A stretch of 64,000 bases of DNA from an uncultured Oscillibacter sp. GTDB lineage: Bacteria > Bacillota > Clostridia > Oscillospirales > Oscillospiraceae. Below, piece by piece: positions 53,517-63,316 of this stretch. The notes below the pieces were generated by a model. It saw nothing but the letters and a program-made list of their open reading frames with translations, did no database searches and had not been told where the DNA came from. Location of the stretch: assembly GCA_905200545.1 (NCBI GenBank), contig CAJKKQ010000013.1, positions 1 to 64,000 of the forward strand, written 5' to 3'. The position numbers and the translations under genes were made by a program. Every line of letters starts with the position of its first letter. Positions within the stretch are counted from its first letter, which is position 1.

Positions 53517-56500
53517 ATGTTGCCTCCCGGCCTTTATGAACAAGTCATCAATACTGCCCTGAACCGCGAGCTTTCGGAGATTCCCGATACCCGCAAATCG
53601 GTTGCGCCCATTGACAGGGCGGAGGCCTCCAAGGTGTTGGCGCAGTATCTGGCAGATGTGGTGCAAAAGGGCCTGGAGAATGTGGCGGACAACGGCGGGG
53701 ACATCTCTACCCAGATCGGCCTTGCCAACCAGATCGTAAACCTCATCCAGAATACAACGAAAGAAGCTGACTTTGCTTCGCTGAGCGTCGACCTGCGGGC
53801 AGAGCAGCTTCTTGCGCTTTTACAGGAGCAGGATCCACGACTGGCAGTGGGCAAGACAGCTGCCGACCTGAGCCGGCCGGAAACCTCCATCGCCCAGAGC
53901 AGCCTGTTTACCGGAGCTATCCATGAGCCCCAGATGTACACGGAGCTCAAAAAGGAGATTGTCTCTGCCGACCGCATCGATATGTTGGTGTCCTTCATCA
54001 AGTGGAGTGGCTTGCGGCTCCTGATAGATGAGCTGCGGGAGTTTACCCAGAACGGAGGCGAGCTGCGGATCATCACCACCTCCTACATGGGGGCCACCGA
54101 TGTGAAAGCCATTGAGGAACTACGCAAGTTGCCCAACACCAAAATCAAGGTCAGCTACGACACTAAGCGCACCCGCCTCCACGCCAAGACCTATATCTTT
54201 TGCCGGAATACCGGCTTCACCACCGCCTATGTAGGCTCCTCCAACCTGTCCAACGCCGCTATCTCCAGCGGTTTGGAGTGGAACGTGAAGGTGACCCGCC
54301 GGGATCTGCCGGAGACTATCGACAAGATCGCCGCCACCTTCGAGAGCTACTGGAATTCCAACGAATTTGAGTATTACTCCGAGGATCAGAAGGAGAGGTT
54401 GGCCCGGGCACTGAAAGCGGAAAAATACTTTGACGCCAACAACGCCGAAGTGTACACCATGGATATCGCCCCCTACTCCTATCAGCAAGAGATCCTGGAC
54501 AAGCTGGAAGCGGAGCGCGCTGTCCGGGGCTACACCCGGAACCTGGTGGTAGCCGCTACCGGTACCGGAAAAACGGTGATCTCCGCTCTGGACTATAAGC
54601 GCTTCTGCAAGCAGCATCCTGGCAAGGTCTGCCGCCTACTCTTTGTAGCCCACCGGGAGGAAATTCTGCGGCAGAGCCTGTACACCTTCCGAGCAGTCCT
54701 GAAGGACGCCAATTTCGGAGAGCTGTTTGTGGGCAGCTACCGGCCAGAGGGCATTGACCACCTGTTTCTGTCTATCCAGACCTTCAACTCCCAGAATTTC
54801 ACCGCCAAAACCGCTCCGGATTTTTACGACTACATCGTGGTGGACGAGTTCCACCACGCAGCGGCACCTACCTATCAGAAGTTACTGTCCTACTACCAAC
54901 CCCAGATCCTCCTGGGCCTGACAGCCACTCCGGAGCGTATGGACGGTAAGAGCGTACTGCCCTACTTCAACAACCGGAATGCCGCGGAAATCCGTCTGCC
55001 GGAGGCCATTGACCGCAAGCTGCTGTGCCCCTTCCAGTATTTCGGCGTCACCGACACGGTGGATTTGAACACCCTGAAATGGAGTGCCGGCGGCTACGAC
55101 AAAAATGAGCTTTCCAATCTCTACACCCTCAGCGGCGCCGTGGCCAACCGCCGCGCCGATCTGGTGGTGTTCTCCCTTCTCAAGTATGTGACCGATATCG
55201 ACGAGGTGAAAGGCCTGGGCTTCTGCGTGTCCATCGAGCATGCAGAGTTTATGTGCCGCTATTTCAATAGCCACGGCATCCCCTCCATTTTCCTGACGGG
55301 GAAATCCTCCGATGATGAGAGAAAAGCCGCCAAGGGGCGGCTGGTGAGCGGCGAGGTGCGCTTCATTTTTGTGGTGGACTTCTACAACGAAGGCGTTGAC
55401 ATCCCAGAGGTCAATACGGTGCTGTTCCTGCGGCCCACCGAGTCCCTGACCATTTTCCTCCAGCAGCTGGGTCGTGGTCTGCGGCTGGCGGAGGATAAGG
55501 AATGCCTGACTGTGCTGGATTTTATCGGCCAGGCCAACAAGCGGTATAACTTTGAGGACAAGTTTGCCGCCCTGCTGTCCAATACCACTCGCAGCGTGAC
55601 CCGGGAGATCAAAGACGGGTTTGTCTCCGCGCCCAAGGGCTGCTATATCCAGCTGGAGAAGAAGGCTGCCAAGTACATCCTGGATAACATCCGTGCCTCC
55701 TATGGAAATACCGCCGGGCTGGTGTCCCGAGCGGCCAGCTTTGCGGAGGACAGCGGTTTGGATCTGACCCTGGCAAACTTTCTGGACTATTATCATTTGG
55801 ACCCCAGGGCAATCTACAAGTTTTCCTCCTTCTCTCGCATCTGTGCTCGGGCAGATGTAATTGCAGATTTCAGTGAACCGCTGGAGGAAGTGCTCACGAA
55901 AGCCTTTGCCCGATTGGCCGTTGTGGACTCCCAGCGCTGGATTCGCTTTTTGTTGGATTTGCTGCCCCGCCTGGACAATGTGGACTTTGCGACGCTGGAT
56001 GAGCTGGAACAGCGCATGCTCCAGATGTTCTACGTAACTGTTTGGGGCAAGGCGGCAGAAAGCTGGACATCCGATGAAGTGCTGGACAACCTGTATGCCC
56101 TCTCGGACAGTCCCGTGCTGCTGGGCGAGCTTTTGGACCTGCTCCGCTATCGGTATGAGCAGATCGACTTCATTGACGAGCCGGTGGAGCTGGGCTTTGA
56201 CTGCCCGCTGGACCTCCACTGCACCTATACCCGGGACCAGCTGCTGGTGGCGCTGGATTTCCTGAAACCGGCCACGGTGCGTGAGGGTGTGAAGTGGCTG
56301 CCGGAGAAACATCTGGATGTGTTCTTTGTGACGCTGAATAAGGCGGACAAGGACTACTCGCCCACTACCATGTATCACGATTACTCCATCAACGAGAACC
56401 TGTTCCACTGGCAGAGCCAGAGCACCACAGCGGCGGACTCTCCTACCGGGCAGCGGTACATCCATCACCAGGAACGCAGGAGCAAGGTGCTGCTGTTTGT

Positions 56501-56672
56501 CCGGGAATTCAAGGCGGACCGGGTCACAGGAGGCGCGGAGGCTTATACATTTCTGGGCACAGCCAACTATATGAAGCATAACGGGAGCAAGCCCATGAAT
56601 ATCACCTGGAAACTGGATCGACCGATTCCAGCGAAATTTTTGAAGAAGACAAACAAATTGGTGGTGGGATAG
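53517..56672 (+). CDS. PLD-nuclease/SF2 helicase with DUF3427
   Basis: 1051 residues. A phospholipase-D-like nuclease domain lies at about 130-250 (RLHAKTYIF with H212 and K214, then VGSSNLSNAA). A superfamily-2 helicase follows with Walker A AATGTGKT near 340, VVDEFHH near 433 (DEFH not DEAH), LGLTATPERMD, and QQLGRGLRLA. The last ~350 residues are DUF3427. Soluble. Related helicase-nuclease fusions occur in phage-defence islands. Start ATG lacks a strong SD. First gene of a seven-gene operon; the NUDIX gene begins directly at its stop. Confidence 0.9.
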   Translation: MLPPGLYEQVINTALNRELSEIPDTRKSVAPIDRAEASKVLAQYLADVVQKGLENVADNGGDISTQIGLANQIVNLIQNTTKEADFASLSVDLRAEQLLALLQEQDPRLAVGKTAADLSRPETSIAQSSLFTGAIHEPQMYTELKKEIVSADRIDMLVSFIKWSGLRLLIDELREFTQNGGELRIITTSYMGATDVKAIEELRKLPNTKIKVSYDTKRTRLHAKTYIFCRNTGFTTAYVGSSNLSNAAISSGLEWNVKVTRRDLPETIDKIAATFESYWNSNEFEYYSEDQKERLARALKAEKYFDANNAEVYTMDIAPYSYQQEILDKLEAERAVRGYTRNLVVAATGTGKTVISALDYKRFCKQHPGKVCRLLFVAHREEILRQSLYTFRAVLKDANFGELFVGSYRPEGIDHLFLSIQTFNSQNFTAKTAPDFYDYIVVDEFHHAAAPTYQKLLSYYQPQILLGLTATPERMDGKSVLPYFNNRNAAEIRLPEAIDRKLLCPFQYFGVTDTVDLNTLKWSAGGYDKNELSNLYTLSGAVANRRADLVVFSLLKYVTDIDEVKGLGFCVSIEHAEFMCRYFNSHGIPSIFLTGKSSDDERKAAKGRLVSGEVRFIFVVDFYNEGVDIPEVNTVLFLRPTESLTIFLQQLGRGLRLAEDKECLTVLDFIGQANKRYNFEDKFAALLSNTTRSVTREIKDGFVSAPKGCYIQLEKKAAKYILDNIRASYGNTAGLVSRAASFAEDSGLDLTLANFLDYYHLDPRAIYKFSSFSRICARADVIADFSEPLEEVLTKAFARLAVVDSQRWIRFLLDLLPRLDNVDFATLDELEQRMLQMFYVTVWGKAAESWTSDEVLDNLYALSDSPVLLGELLDLLRYRYEQIDFIDEPVELGFDCPLDLHCTYTRDQLLVALDFLKPATVREGVKWLPEKHLDVFFVTLNKADKDYSPTTMYHDYSINENLFHWQSQSTTAADSPTGQRYIHHQERRSKVLLFVREFKADRVTGGAEAYTFLGTANYMKHNGSKPMNITWKLDRPIPAKFLKKTNKLVVG

Positions 56673-57056
56673 ATGACAGAGGTAGTAGCAGCCCTGATCT
56701 GGGATCAGGACAAATTTATGATTTGTCAGCGCCCGGCCCATAAGGCCAGAGGACTTCTTTGGGAGTTCGTTGGCGGAAAGGTTGAGCCAGGCGAAACCAA
56801 GGAACAGGCTCTGATTCGGGAGTGTCAAGAAGAACTGGCCATTACTCTGGATGTGGGTGAGGTGTTCATGGATGTGGTTCACGAATACCCGGATCTGACA
56901 GTTCACCTAACGCTGTTTCATGCGACCATCCATGAGGGTATCCCCCATAAATTGGAGCACAATGACATTCGTTGGATTACGGTGGATGAAATTGATCAGT
57001 ATGCATTTTGCCCTGCGGATGAGGAAATTTTGAGGAGGCTGAAGGATGCCTACTAA
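56673..57056 (+). CDS. NUDIX hydrolase (MutT-like)
   Basis: 127 residues with a complete Nudix box, GGKVEPGETKEQALIRECQEEL, matching Gx5Ex7REUxEExGU apart from Ala in place of the last Gly. The N-terminal EVVAALIWDQDKFMICQRP matches 8-oxo-dGTP/nucleotide pyrophosphatases. It would cleave a nucleoside triphosphate or related compound. No gap to the helicase stop, and 11 bases of overlap with the next gene; the pairing of DUF3427 helicase and NUDIX suggests joint action. Confidence 0.9.
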   Translation: MTEVVAALIWDQDKFMICQRPAHKARGLLWEFVGGKVEPGETKEQALIRECQEELAITLDVGEVFMDVVHEYPDLTVHLTLFHATIHEGIPHKLEHNDIRWITVDEIDQYAFCPADEEILRRLKDAY

Positions 57057-57369
57057 AGCCTATCACAAGCTGGTGCGGGATCATATTCCAGAGATTATTG
57101 AAGCAGACGGAAAAATCTGTGTCTGCGAAACACTTACTGATGAGGACTACATACATCTTCTGGAGCAGAAGCTGAATGAGGAACTGGCGGAATATCAGGA
57201 GAGCAAATCCTTGGAAGAATTGGCTGACCTCTTAGAAGTTATGCAGGCTGTTGTAAAAGCCCGTGGCTGGACATTGGAAGAGTTAGAACAAGTACGGGCA
57301 GACAAAGCGGCAAAGCGGGGCGGATTTGAGAAAATGATCCTTTTGAAGGAAGTAAGGGAGGAATGCTGA
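57046..57369 (+). CDS. MazG-like nucleotide pyrophosphohydrolase
   Basis: 107 residues: KLVRDHIPEII at the N-terminus and the metal-binding LNEELAEYQ...LEELADLLEVMQAV, typical of the short all-alpha phosphohydrolases near phosphoribosyl-ATP pyrophosphatase. A second nucleotide-cleaning enzyme beside the NUDIX gene. Its ATG lies inside the NUDIX gene. Confidence 0.87.
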   Translation: MPTKAYHKLVRDHIPEIIEADGKICVCETLTDEDYIHLLEQKLNEELAEYQESKSLEELADLLEVMQAVVKARGWTLEELEQVRADKAAKRGGFEKMILLKEVREEC

Positions 57370-57717
57370 ATGGATATTGCGAGAGCAAAAGAACTCCTGA
57401 CCGCTTTGGCTGATGGTATTGATCCCTTTACCGGCGAACTTTTCCCACGAGACCATGTTTGTAATCATCCTGATATCATTCGTGCTTTACATCAGATACT
57501 TGGTTCGACACAGGAAATCAAAAAAAGCCCCAGTGCGCCCAATGCAGGCAAACCTTGGCCACAGGCAGAACAAGACAAGCTGGTGGATGAATTTCATTCT
57601 GGAATGAAACTATCAGCAATCGCCAAAGAGCACGGAAGAAGTCGAAGGTCCATCGAAGCAAAATTGGTGCATTTAGGTTTGATTGAAGATTCTTATTTTA
57701 CCAGAAAACCGAGGTGA
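57370..57717 (+). CDS. Small helix-turn-helix protein
   Basis: 115 residues. N-terminal RAKELLTALADGIDPFTGELFP is a conserved block in proteins tied to helicase loci. The C-terminal half has a homeodomain-like HTH (DKLVDEFHSGMKLSAIAKEHGRSRRSIEAKLVHLGLI). Could guide DNA binding for the neighbouring helicases or regulate the operon. ATG directly follows the MazG-like stop (TGAATG). Function not established. Confidence 0.72.
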   Translation: MDIARAKELLTALADGIDPFTGELFPRDHVCNHPDIIRALHQILGSTQEIKKSPSAPNAGKPWPQAEQDKLVDEFHSGMKLSAIAKEHGRSRRSIEAKLVHLGLIEDSYFTRKPR

Positions 57718-57722
57718 CCTCC

Positions 57723-60014
57723 ATGCCTACCTACCGCTCCGCCTCCGGCAGCAGTGCTGAAGACCTGTTCATAGAACTGTTCTCTGACACCTTCGGCGCT
57801 GAGAAAGCCGGCTACCTCTACTCTCAATATCCCTTCTCTGACATCTACCAGAACAGCCGGTTTGCTGACTTTCTGATTGAAAACGGCGGACGTAGGGTGG
57901 CTATCGAGATCGACGATGAGGCTTCTCACAACCCCAAGCTGCTCTCCCAGAACAAGTTCTACGATGACCTGCTCAAGCAGAACAGCATGATCTATCTGGG
58001 CTGGGATGTGTACCGCTGGGCGGTGCGGCAGATGCAGCAGCAGCCGGAGACTGTGAAAGACGAGCTGCGAGTTTTCCTGGGCCAGCACCCCAGTTTCAGG
58101 GAAATCGAGGACTACCTCCCCACCCAGCGGGGCAAGTCCCTGGACGGCTCCAAACTGGAACTGAAGGAGCACCAGAAACAGGCTTTGGCAGCTTTGGAGG
58201 AGATGCGCTGCAACTTCGAGACCATTGCCCTTCTCTACCACGCAACGGGCACCGGCAAAACGGTGACCGCCGTCATGGATGCCAAACGATTCGGCAAGCG
58301 CACGCTGTTCCTGGCCCACACAGTGGAACTGATAGACCAAGCCACCAAGACCTTCCGGGAACTGTGGCCCAGGGCCACGGTGGGCCGCTATGTGGAGAGT
58401 ATGAAGCAGGGCAACGCCTTCGTGGTGTGCGGCAGCATCCAGAGCGTGGCACTGAATCTGGAGCGGTTCAAACCGGATGACTTCGGATACATCATCGTGG
58501 ACGAGGCCCACCACGCCTCCGCCGATACATACCAGAAAGTCCTGGCCTACTTCACGCCGGAATTCACCCTGGGCTTGACCGCCACACCGGAGCGGGCCGA
58601 CGACAAGAATATCCTGGATATCTTCAAGAACACCGCCCACAAGTTGGATATCCAGACCGCCGTAGAGATTGGCGAACTGGTGCCGGTGCGGTGTATCCGC
58701 ATTCACACCAATATTGACCTGACCAAGGTGCGGTTCAACAGCGTCCAGTACAACATCCGGGATCTGGAGAGCAAGATCTATGTGCCGGAACGCAATCAAC
58801 TCATTGTGGACACCTGGCTCCAGTATGTGAAGGACAAGCGGACGGTCATCTTCTGCGCCTCCGTCAAGCACGCTCAGGAGATCGCCGGGCGGCTCCATGA
58901 CGCTGGTGTGGCCGCTGAGGCTGTGTCCGGCGAGATAAAGGCCAGCGACCGCCGGGAGGTGCTGGCCCGGTTTGAGAAGGGCGAGACCAAAGTGCTGTGC
59001 GCCTGTGATCTGCTCAACGAGGGCTGGGACTGCCCAGCCACCGAGGTGCTGTTTATGGCCCGACCCACCATGTCCAAGGTGCTCTATACCCAGCAGCTGG
59101 GCCGCGGCATGCGGCTGTCCCCCGGCAAGGAGAGCCTGATGGTGTTTGACTTCGTTGACAACGCCAGCCAGTACAACATGCCCTACTCCATGCACCGGCT
59201 GTTCCGGTTGAAGGAGTACAAGCCCGGCGCTCTGGTGTTGGGCACCAAACAGCAGAAAAACGCCGAACAGGGCCTCTACGACCGGGGCGAGCGCCCGGAT
59301 GCCCTCATCGACTGGCCGGTGGACGCCCTGGACTATGAATTGGTGGACATCTTCAACTGGCAGGAAGAAGCCGCCGGCATGATCTCCCAGATGGAGTTTG
59401 TCCGACGAGTGGACGTGCAGACGGAGACCATCGAGCGGTATGTCCGGGACGGTCTGCTGGTACCCGACCTGGTGGTACCCATGAGTGAACACCGGACCTT
59501 CAAGTACTTCAAAGAGGAAACCCTCCAGAAGTATGCGAAACAGTACGGCTGGACGCTCATTGACGACTCCAACCGCAAGGATCTGTTTCTGGATATGGTG
59601 CGGCAAATGGACATGAGCTACTCCTACAAGCCGGTACTTCTCAAAGCAGTGCTGCTGTTTGCTGACGACAAAGGCCGGGTGAAGCTCAGTGATATCGTGA
59701 CCTACTTCCGGGAGTTCTACGAGGCCCGCAGAGCGGCAGGACTGGTGGTGGAAAAAGCCAACAGCATCTACGCCAAGGGCGGCTATACTGACGCCCAGGC
59801 CCAGCGGAATATCCTCTCCAACCCCTTCAAGCGGTTTGAGGATATGCAGATGCTCCATCACACCAAAACCCTGGGCGTGATCCAGGTGGACGAGTCCGTC
59901 TGGAAGAAGCTGACCCGGGAGGAGAAACAGGAGATCGAGCGGATCTGCGATGAGAAGTTGGAGCAGTATTATGGCCGATTCCAGGCCGCACAAACGGAGG
60001 GTGACCTCAAATGA
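57723..60014 (+). CDS. SF2 helicase with N-terminal restriction-endonuclease-like domain
   Basis: 763 residues. The N-terminal ~110 have RFADFLIENGGRRVAIEIDDEASHN followed by MIYLGWDVYRW, the pattern of a PD-(D/E)xK (DUF559/Vsr-like) fold. The helicase has YHATGTGKT near 173-180, VDEAHHAS near 260, LGLTATPERADD and QLGRGMRL. A C-terminal region of about 250 residues is of unknown function. GAGGTGACCTCC precedes ATG 57723; the GTG at 57714 is an alternative. McrB-like start overlaps its stop (ATGA). Likely a DNA-degrading or unwinding effector. Confidence 0.88.
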   Translation: MPTYRSASGSSAEDLFIELFSDTFGAEKAGYLYSQYPFSDIYQNSRFADFLIENGGRRVAIEIDDEASHNPKLLSQNKFYDDLLKQNSMIYLGWDVYRWAVRQMQQQPETVKDELRVFLGQHPSFREIEDYLPTQRGKSLDGSKLELKEHQKQALAALEEMRCNFETIALLYHATGTGKTVTAVMDAKRFGKRTLFLAHTVELIDQATKTFRELWPRATVGRYVESMKQGNAFVVCGSIQSVALNLERFKPDDFGYIIVDEAHHASADTYQKVLAYFTPEFTLGLTATPERADDKNILDIFKNTAHKLDIQTAVEIGELVPVRCIRIHTNIDLTKVRFNSVQYNIRDLESKIYVPERNQLIVDTWLQYVKDKRTVIFCASVKHAQEIAGRLHDAGVAAEAVSGEIKASDRREVLARFEKGETKVLCACDLLNEGWDCPATEVLFMARPTMSKVLYTQQLGRGMRLSPGKESLMVFDFVDNASQYNMPYSMHRLFRLKEYKPGALVLGTKQQKNAEQGLYDRGERPDALIDWPVDALDYELVDIFNWQEEAAGMISQMEFVRRVDVQTETIERYVRDGLLVPDLVVPMSEHRTFKYFKEETLQKYAKQYGWTLIDDSNRKDLFLDMVRQMDMSYSYKPVLLKAVLLFADDKGRVKLSDIVTYFREFYEARRAAGLVVEKANSIYAKGGYTDAQAQRNILSNPFKRFEDMQMLHHTKTLGVIQVDESVWKKLTREEKQEIERICDEKLEQYYGRFQAAQTEGDLK

Positions 60015-63000
60015 ATCAAGAGATATTGAAAAAACTGAAAAGTACCCCCGAGCTGTCACCGGATGTACACGACGGCAGCTATGAACTGGTGCGTGCGATT
60101 GCGTCCGCCTATCGCGATGTGGATGAAGCCACGCTGGACTACCAGGATCTTAATGCCATTTATCTCATGTGCATTGGAACATGGCGGCACAGCTATGACA
60201 AAAAGCATGAAGCTGTCCATGCAACGCATCTGCCCGAGGTGCGCAAACAAGAATTGGACCATTTGATTGATGACCTGAAAAGCCGGGCGGACGCTGGCGT
60301 GTACAAGCACCAGGAAAAAGCGGTCTCCGGAACAGGCCATATTGGAATGTTTGGTACTGGTTTTTACTCGTTCCAGGGCAAGACAGATATCCAATCCGTG
60401 CGCGCTTTTATCCGGATGTGCGTGGATCTTCTGGATATGACGGACGATGAGGAGATGTTTCAGCGTGCCGCATCGGTGCTGACGAAATCGTTCCGCGGGA
60501 TGCAGGCCGCGGCAGCCTCTGTGATACTGCACTGCTTAAAACCGCTTACCTTCCCTGTCATCAACAGCAATGTGGGCAGTGAGGATATTTTTGCGGCACT
60601 GGGGATTGAACTCAAATCCCGGGGCAAACTGGAAGCTTATATAGATAACTGCCGGAAAATCAAAGATTTTCGGGATGCCAATTTCTCCTTCAAAAATTAT
60701 CGGATTCTGGATATGGCAGCTTGGGAGCTGTCTGCCGATCCCATCCGTCGTGTTGTCAGCCAATACAAGGAATCCTTTGCCGCCTGGTTTCCAGAAGAAG
60801 CGTATAAGTGGCGGGCAGTCCAATGTTTCCAGGAGCATTGGAATCCAGAGAAAGCCGATTTTGCAGAAATGCTGAAGGAATCCTTGGCCCAGGCGGGAAA
60901 TCTGCTGGACACCAATTACTCGTTTCCCTGTAAGATGATCACATTTTTTGCGGGAAAGGAGCCTGATATGGTCCGCTCTATGTTTCAGCAGCTCTTGGCT
61001 CCCAGAGCGGATATTGTCGAGCAGATCCAAAACTTTAAGCAAAGTGCGGATACCCTGTTAGCCAAGTATCAGTTCAAAGAAAGCATGAAGCAGCATTATC
61101 AAGGGGACCGCACAATCTGTACCTATTTATTTTTTGCACAGCCCGATCGATATTTTCTCTATCAATACGGGAAACTCAAGGCTTTTCTGGCAGAGACCGG
61201 CTTGCAGGCCATCTGCAAAATGGGAGATAGCCAGAATGTGCTTACCTACCAGGAGATTGCCAACCGGGTCCTTTCCTGCGTTCAGCAGGACAGTGAGCTG
61301 CTGAATCTGTTTGAAACCAAGCGGGCAGAGCTGGGCAGCTCGTATTATCCCGATTCTGCGCATCACCTTTTGACGGATGATATCATCTACTTTGGAAGCC
61401 AGCTTTATAAAAGTGACTACTGGCCGTCCCCAGCAGAGTATGACCCGGAGATCAGTGCAGAACAGTGGTTAGAACTTCTTGCAGACAGATCCGTCTGCAC
61501 AGCAGAAAATCTGTTGATTCTGAAAACCATGCAAGAATTGGGCGGCGAGGCGACCTGTAAACAGCTGAGCCAGCAATCTGGAGGGTCTTCTGCACATTAT
61601 AATAGCAGTATGGTTCAGTTTGCCAGACGCGTACAGGAGAAAACGGGCTGCCCGTTGGTTCACAATGAAAATGAGGATCAGAAATGGTGGCCAATTCTGT
61701 TTGTGGGCCGCACAGCTCTTCCGGGCCAGCCTGGTACATACTCCTGGAAACTTCGTGATGAGTTGGCAGATGCACTCAAACTTCTATCGCGGAATGAGGT
61801 GAACAATCCGATGCCTTTTGCAAAGAATACAATTCTTTATGGCCCTCCAGGGACGGGTAAGACTTACCAGACCATCAACTATGCTGTGGCGATCATTGAG
61901 GGGAAATCGTTGGAAGATGTCCAGGCAGAAAACCACGAGGAGGTTCTGAAGCGATACCGGCAGTATCGGCAGGATGGGCGGATTGAGTTCACCACCTTCC
62001 ACCAGTCTTTTGGATATGAAGATTTTATAGAGGGAATTCGTCCTAAGTTCTTCGGCGAAAACGAGGAAGAAGCTGGTGAGATCCAATACGAGATTACAAA
62101 GGGCATATTCAAAGCGTTTTGTTTGAAAGCTCAAATTCCAATCGCAGATGCCAAGCAATCTCCCTACGGTTTTTCTGATACACCTTCTGTTTGGAAAGTC
62201 TCTCTCGGCGGTACAGGAGGGCATCCGCTTCGCAATTACTGCATGCAAAACGACTGTATTCGCATTGGATGGGATGAGTATGGCGAAACCGTTACAGACG
62301 AAACGAATTACTTTGTTGGTGGAAAGTATGTGCTGAACGCATTTTTGAATCGGATGCAGTTAGGAGATATTGTCCTTTCTTGCTATTCTGCCCGAACCAT
62401 TGATGCTATCGGCGTTATCACCGGTGATCCAGAATGGCTCCCAAATGAAGATCACTATAAGCGGTCCCGAAAAGTGAACTGGCTCCTGAAAGGTAAGAAA
62501 ATTGATATCGAAGAGTTTCAATTATCGCGTTCGCTGGTTCAATCCACAGTGTATCAGCTGGATACCACTGCGGCTGAAGTTATCAAAGTTCTTGAGAAAA
62601 ACGGCTTTGCGCCGACAACTGCGGTAGAAACAAAGCCCTATGTATTTATTATTGACGAGATCAATCGTGGAAATATTTCTAAAATTTTTGGAGAACTGAT
62701 CACATTAATTGAACCCTCCAAACGTCTCGGCCAAAGTGAGGGATTACAAGTTAGACTGCCGTATTCTCAAAAGCTTTTCGGGATTCCTGATAATGTCTAT
62801 CTGCTTGGTACTATGAATACGGCCGACCGTTCCATTGCTATGTTGGATACTGCCCTTCGCCGCCGGTTTAGTTTCACGGAAATGATGCCAGACAGTGGCG
62901 TCCTGGATGGTGTAGAGGTCGAGGGCATTTCCATCAGCGGTTTGATTACGACGCTAAATCGCCGGATCGAAGTTCTGTTTGACCGGGAGCATACGCTGGG

Positions 63001-63286
63001 ACACGCTTTCTTTACCCCTCTGCGTCAGTCCCGCTCCATTCAGACCCTGGGCGAAATCTTCCGGGATAAGGTCGTTCCACTTCTGCAGGAGTACTTCTAT
63101 GACGACTATGAGAAGATCTGTCTGGTGCTGGGAGATAAAAAGCGTCCAGAACATCAGCGATTTTTCAAGGTTGAAACAGCCGATCTTCAGAGCTTGTTCG
63201 GTACAGATCTTGAATTTGAGGTAAACCCCACATACCACATCAATCCGGCCGCTTTCTTTGATGTCGAAGTGTATCGGAATCTCTGA
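60011..63286 (+). CDS. mcrB: McrB-like AAA+ GTPase with PUA/EVE-like insert
   Basis: 1091 residues. The N-terminal ~590 are of uncharacterised type (DLNAIYLMCIGTWRHSYDKKH, GHIGMFGTGFYSF). The AAA+ core begins with LYGPPGTGKTYQT near 612, EFTTFHQSFGYEDFIEGIRP, then Walker B YVFIIDEINRGNISKIFGELI near 877 and GTMNTADRSIAMLDTALRRRF near 935. Between them about 150 residues form an insert (WKVSLGG, CIRIGWDEYG, LGDIVLSCYSARTIDAIGVI) resembling EVE/PUA modified-base readers. McrB family GTPases drive restriction of modified DNA together with McrC, encoded next. Confidence 0.87.
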   Translation: MNQEILKKLKSTPELSPDVHDGSYELVRAIASAYRDVDEATLDYQDLNAIYLMCIGTWRHSYDKKHEAVHATHLPEVRKQELDHLIDDLKSRADAGVYKHQEKAVSGTGHIGMFGTGFYSFQGKTDIQSVRAFIRMCVDLLDMTDDEEMFQRAASVLTKSFRGMQAAAASVILHCLKPLTFPVINSNVGSEDIFAALGIELKSRGKLEAYIDNCRKIKDFRDANFSFKNYRILDMAAWELSADPIRRVVSQYKESFAAWFPEEAYKWRAVQCFQEHWNPEKADFAEMLKESLAQAGNLLDTNYSFPCKMITFFAGKEPDMVRSMFQQLLAPRADIVEQIQNFKQSADTLLAKYQFKESMKQHYQGDRTICTYLFFAQPDRYFLYQYGKLKAFLAETGLQAICKMGDSQNVLTYQEIANRVLSCVQQDSELLNLFETKRAELGSSYYPDSAHHLLTDDIIYFGSQLYKSDYWPSPAEYDPEISAEQWLELLADRSVCTAENLLILKTMQELGGEATCKQLSQQSGGSSAHYNSSMVQFARRVQEKTGCPLVHNENEDQKWWPILFVGRTALPGQPGTYSWKLRDELADALKLLSRNEVNNPMPFAKNTILYGPPGTGKTYQTINYAVAIIEGKSLEDVQAENHEEVLKRYRQYRQDGRIEFTTFHQSFGYEDFIEGIRPKFFGENEEEAGEIQYEITKGIFKAFCLKAQIPIADAKQSPYGFSDTPSVWKVSLGGTGGHPLRNYCMQNDCIRIGWDEYGETVTDETNYFVGGKYVLNAFLNRMQLGDIVLSCYSARTIDAIGVITGDPEWLPNEDHYKRSRKVNWLLKGKKIDIEEFQLSRSLVQSTVYQLDTTAAEVIKVLEKNGFAPTTAVETKPYVFIIDEINRGNISKIFGELITLIEPSKRLGQSEGLQVRLPYSQKLFGIPDNVYLLGTMNTADRSIAMLDTALRRRFSFTEMMPDSGVLDGVEVEGISISGLITTLNRRIEVLFDREHTLGHAFFTPLRQSRSIQTLGEIFRDKVVPLLQEYFYDDYEKICLVLGDKKRPEHQRFFKVETADLQSLFGTDLEFEVNPTYHINPAAFFDVEVYRNL

Positions 63287-63316
63287 CTGGCGTATTCCAT
63301 TGGGAGGTGAACTCCA

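Noticed and set aside
54882..56906. A 674-codon minus-strand frame opposite the DUF3427 helicase
   Set aside because: Antisense to a helicase with complete motifs.
57693..60059. A 788-codon minus-strand frame opposite the second helicase
   Set aside because: Shadow frame; no ribosome binding site or family motif.
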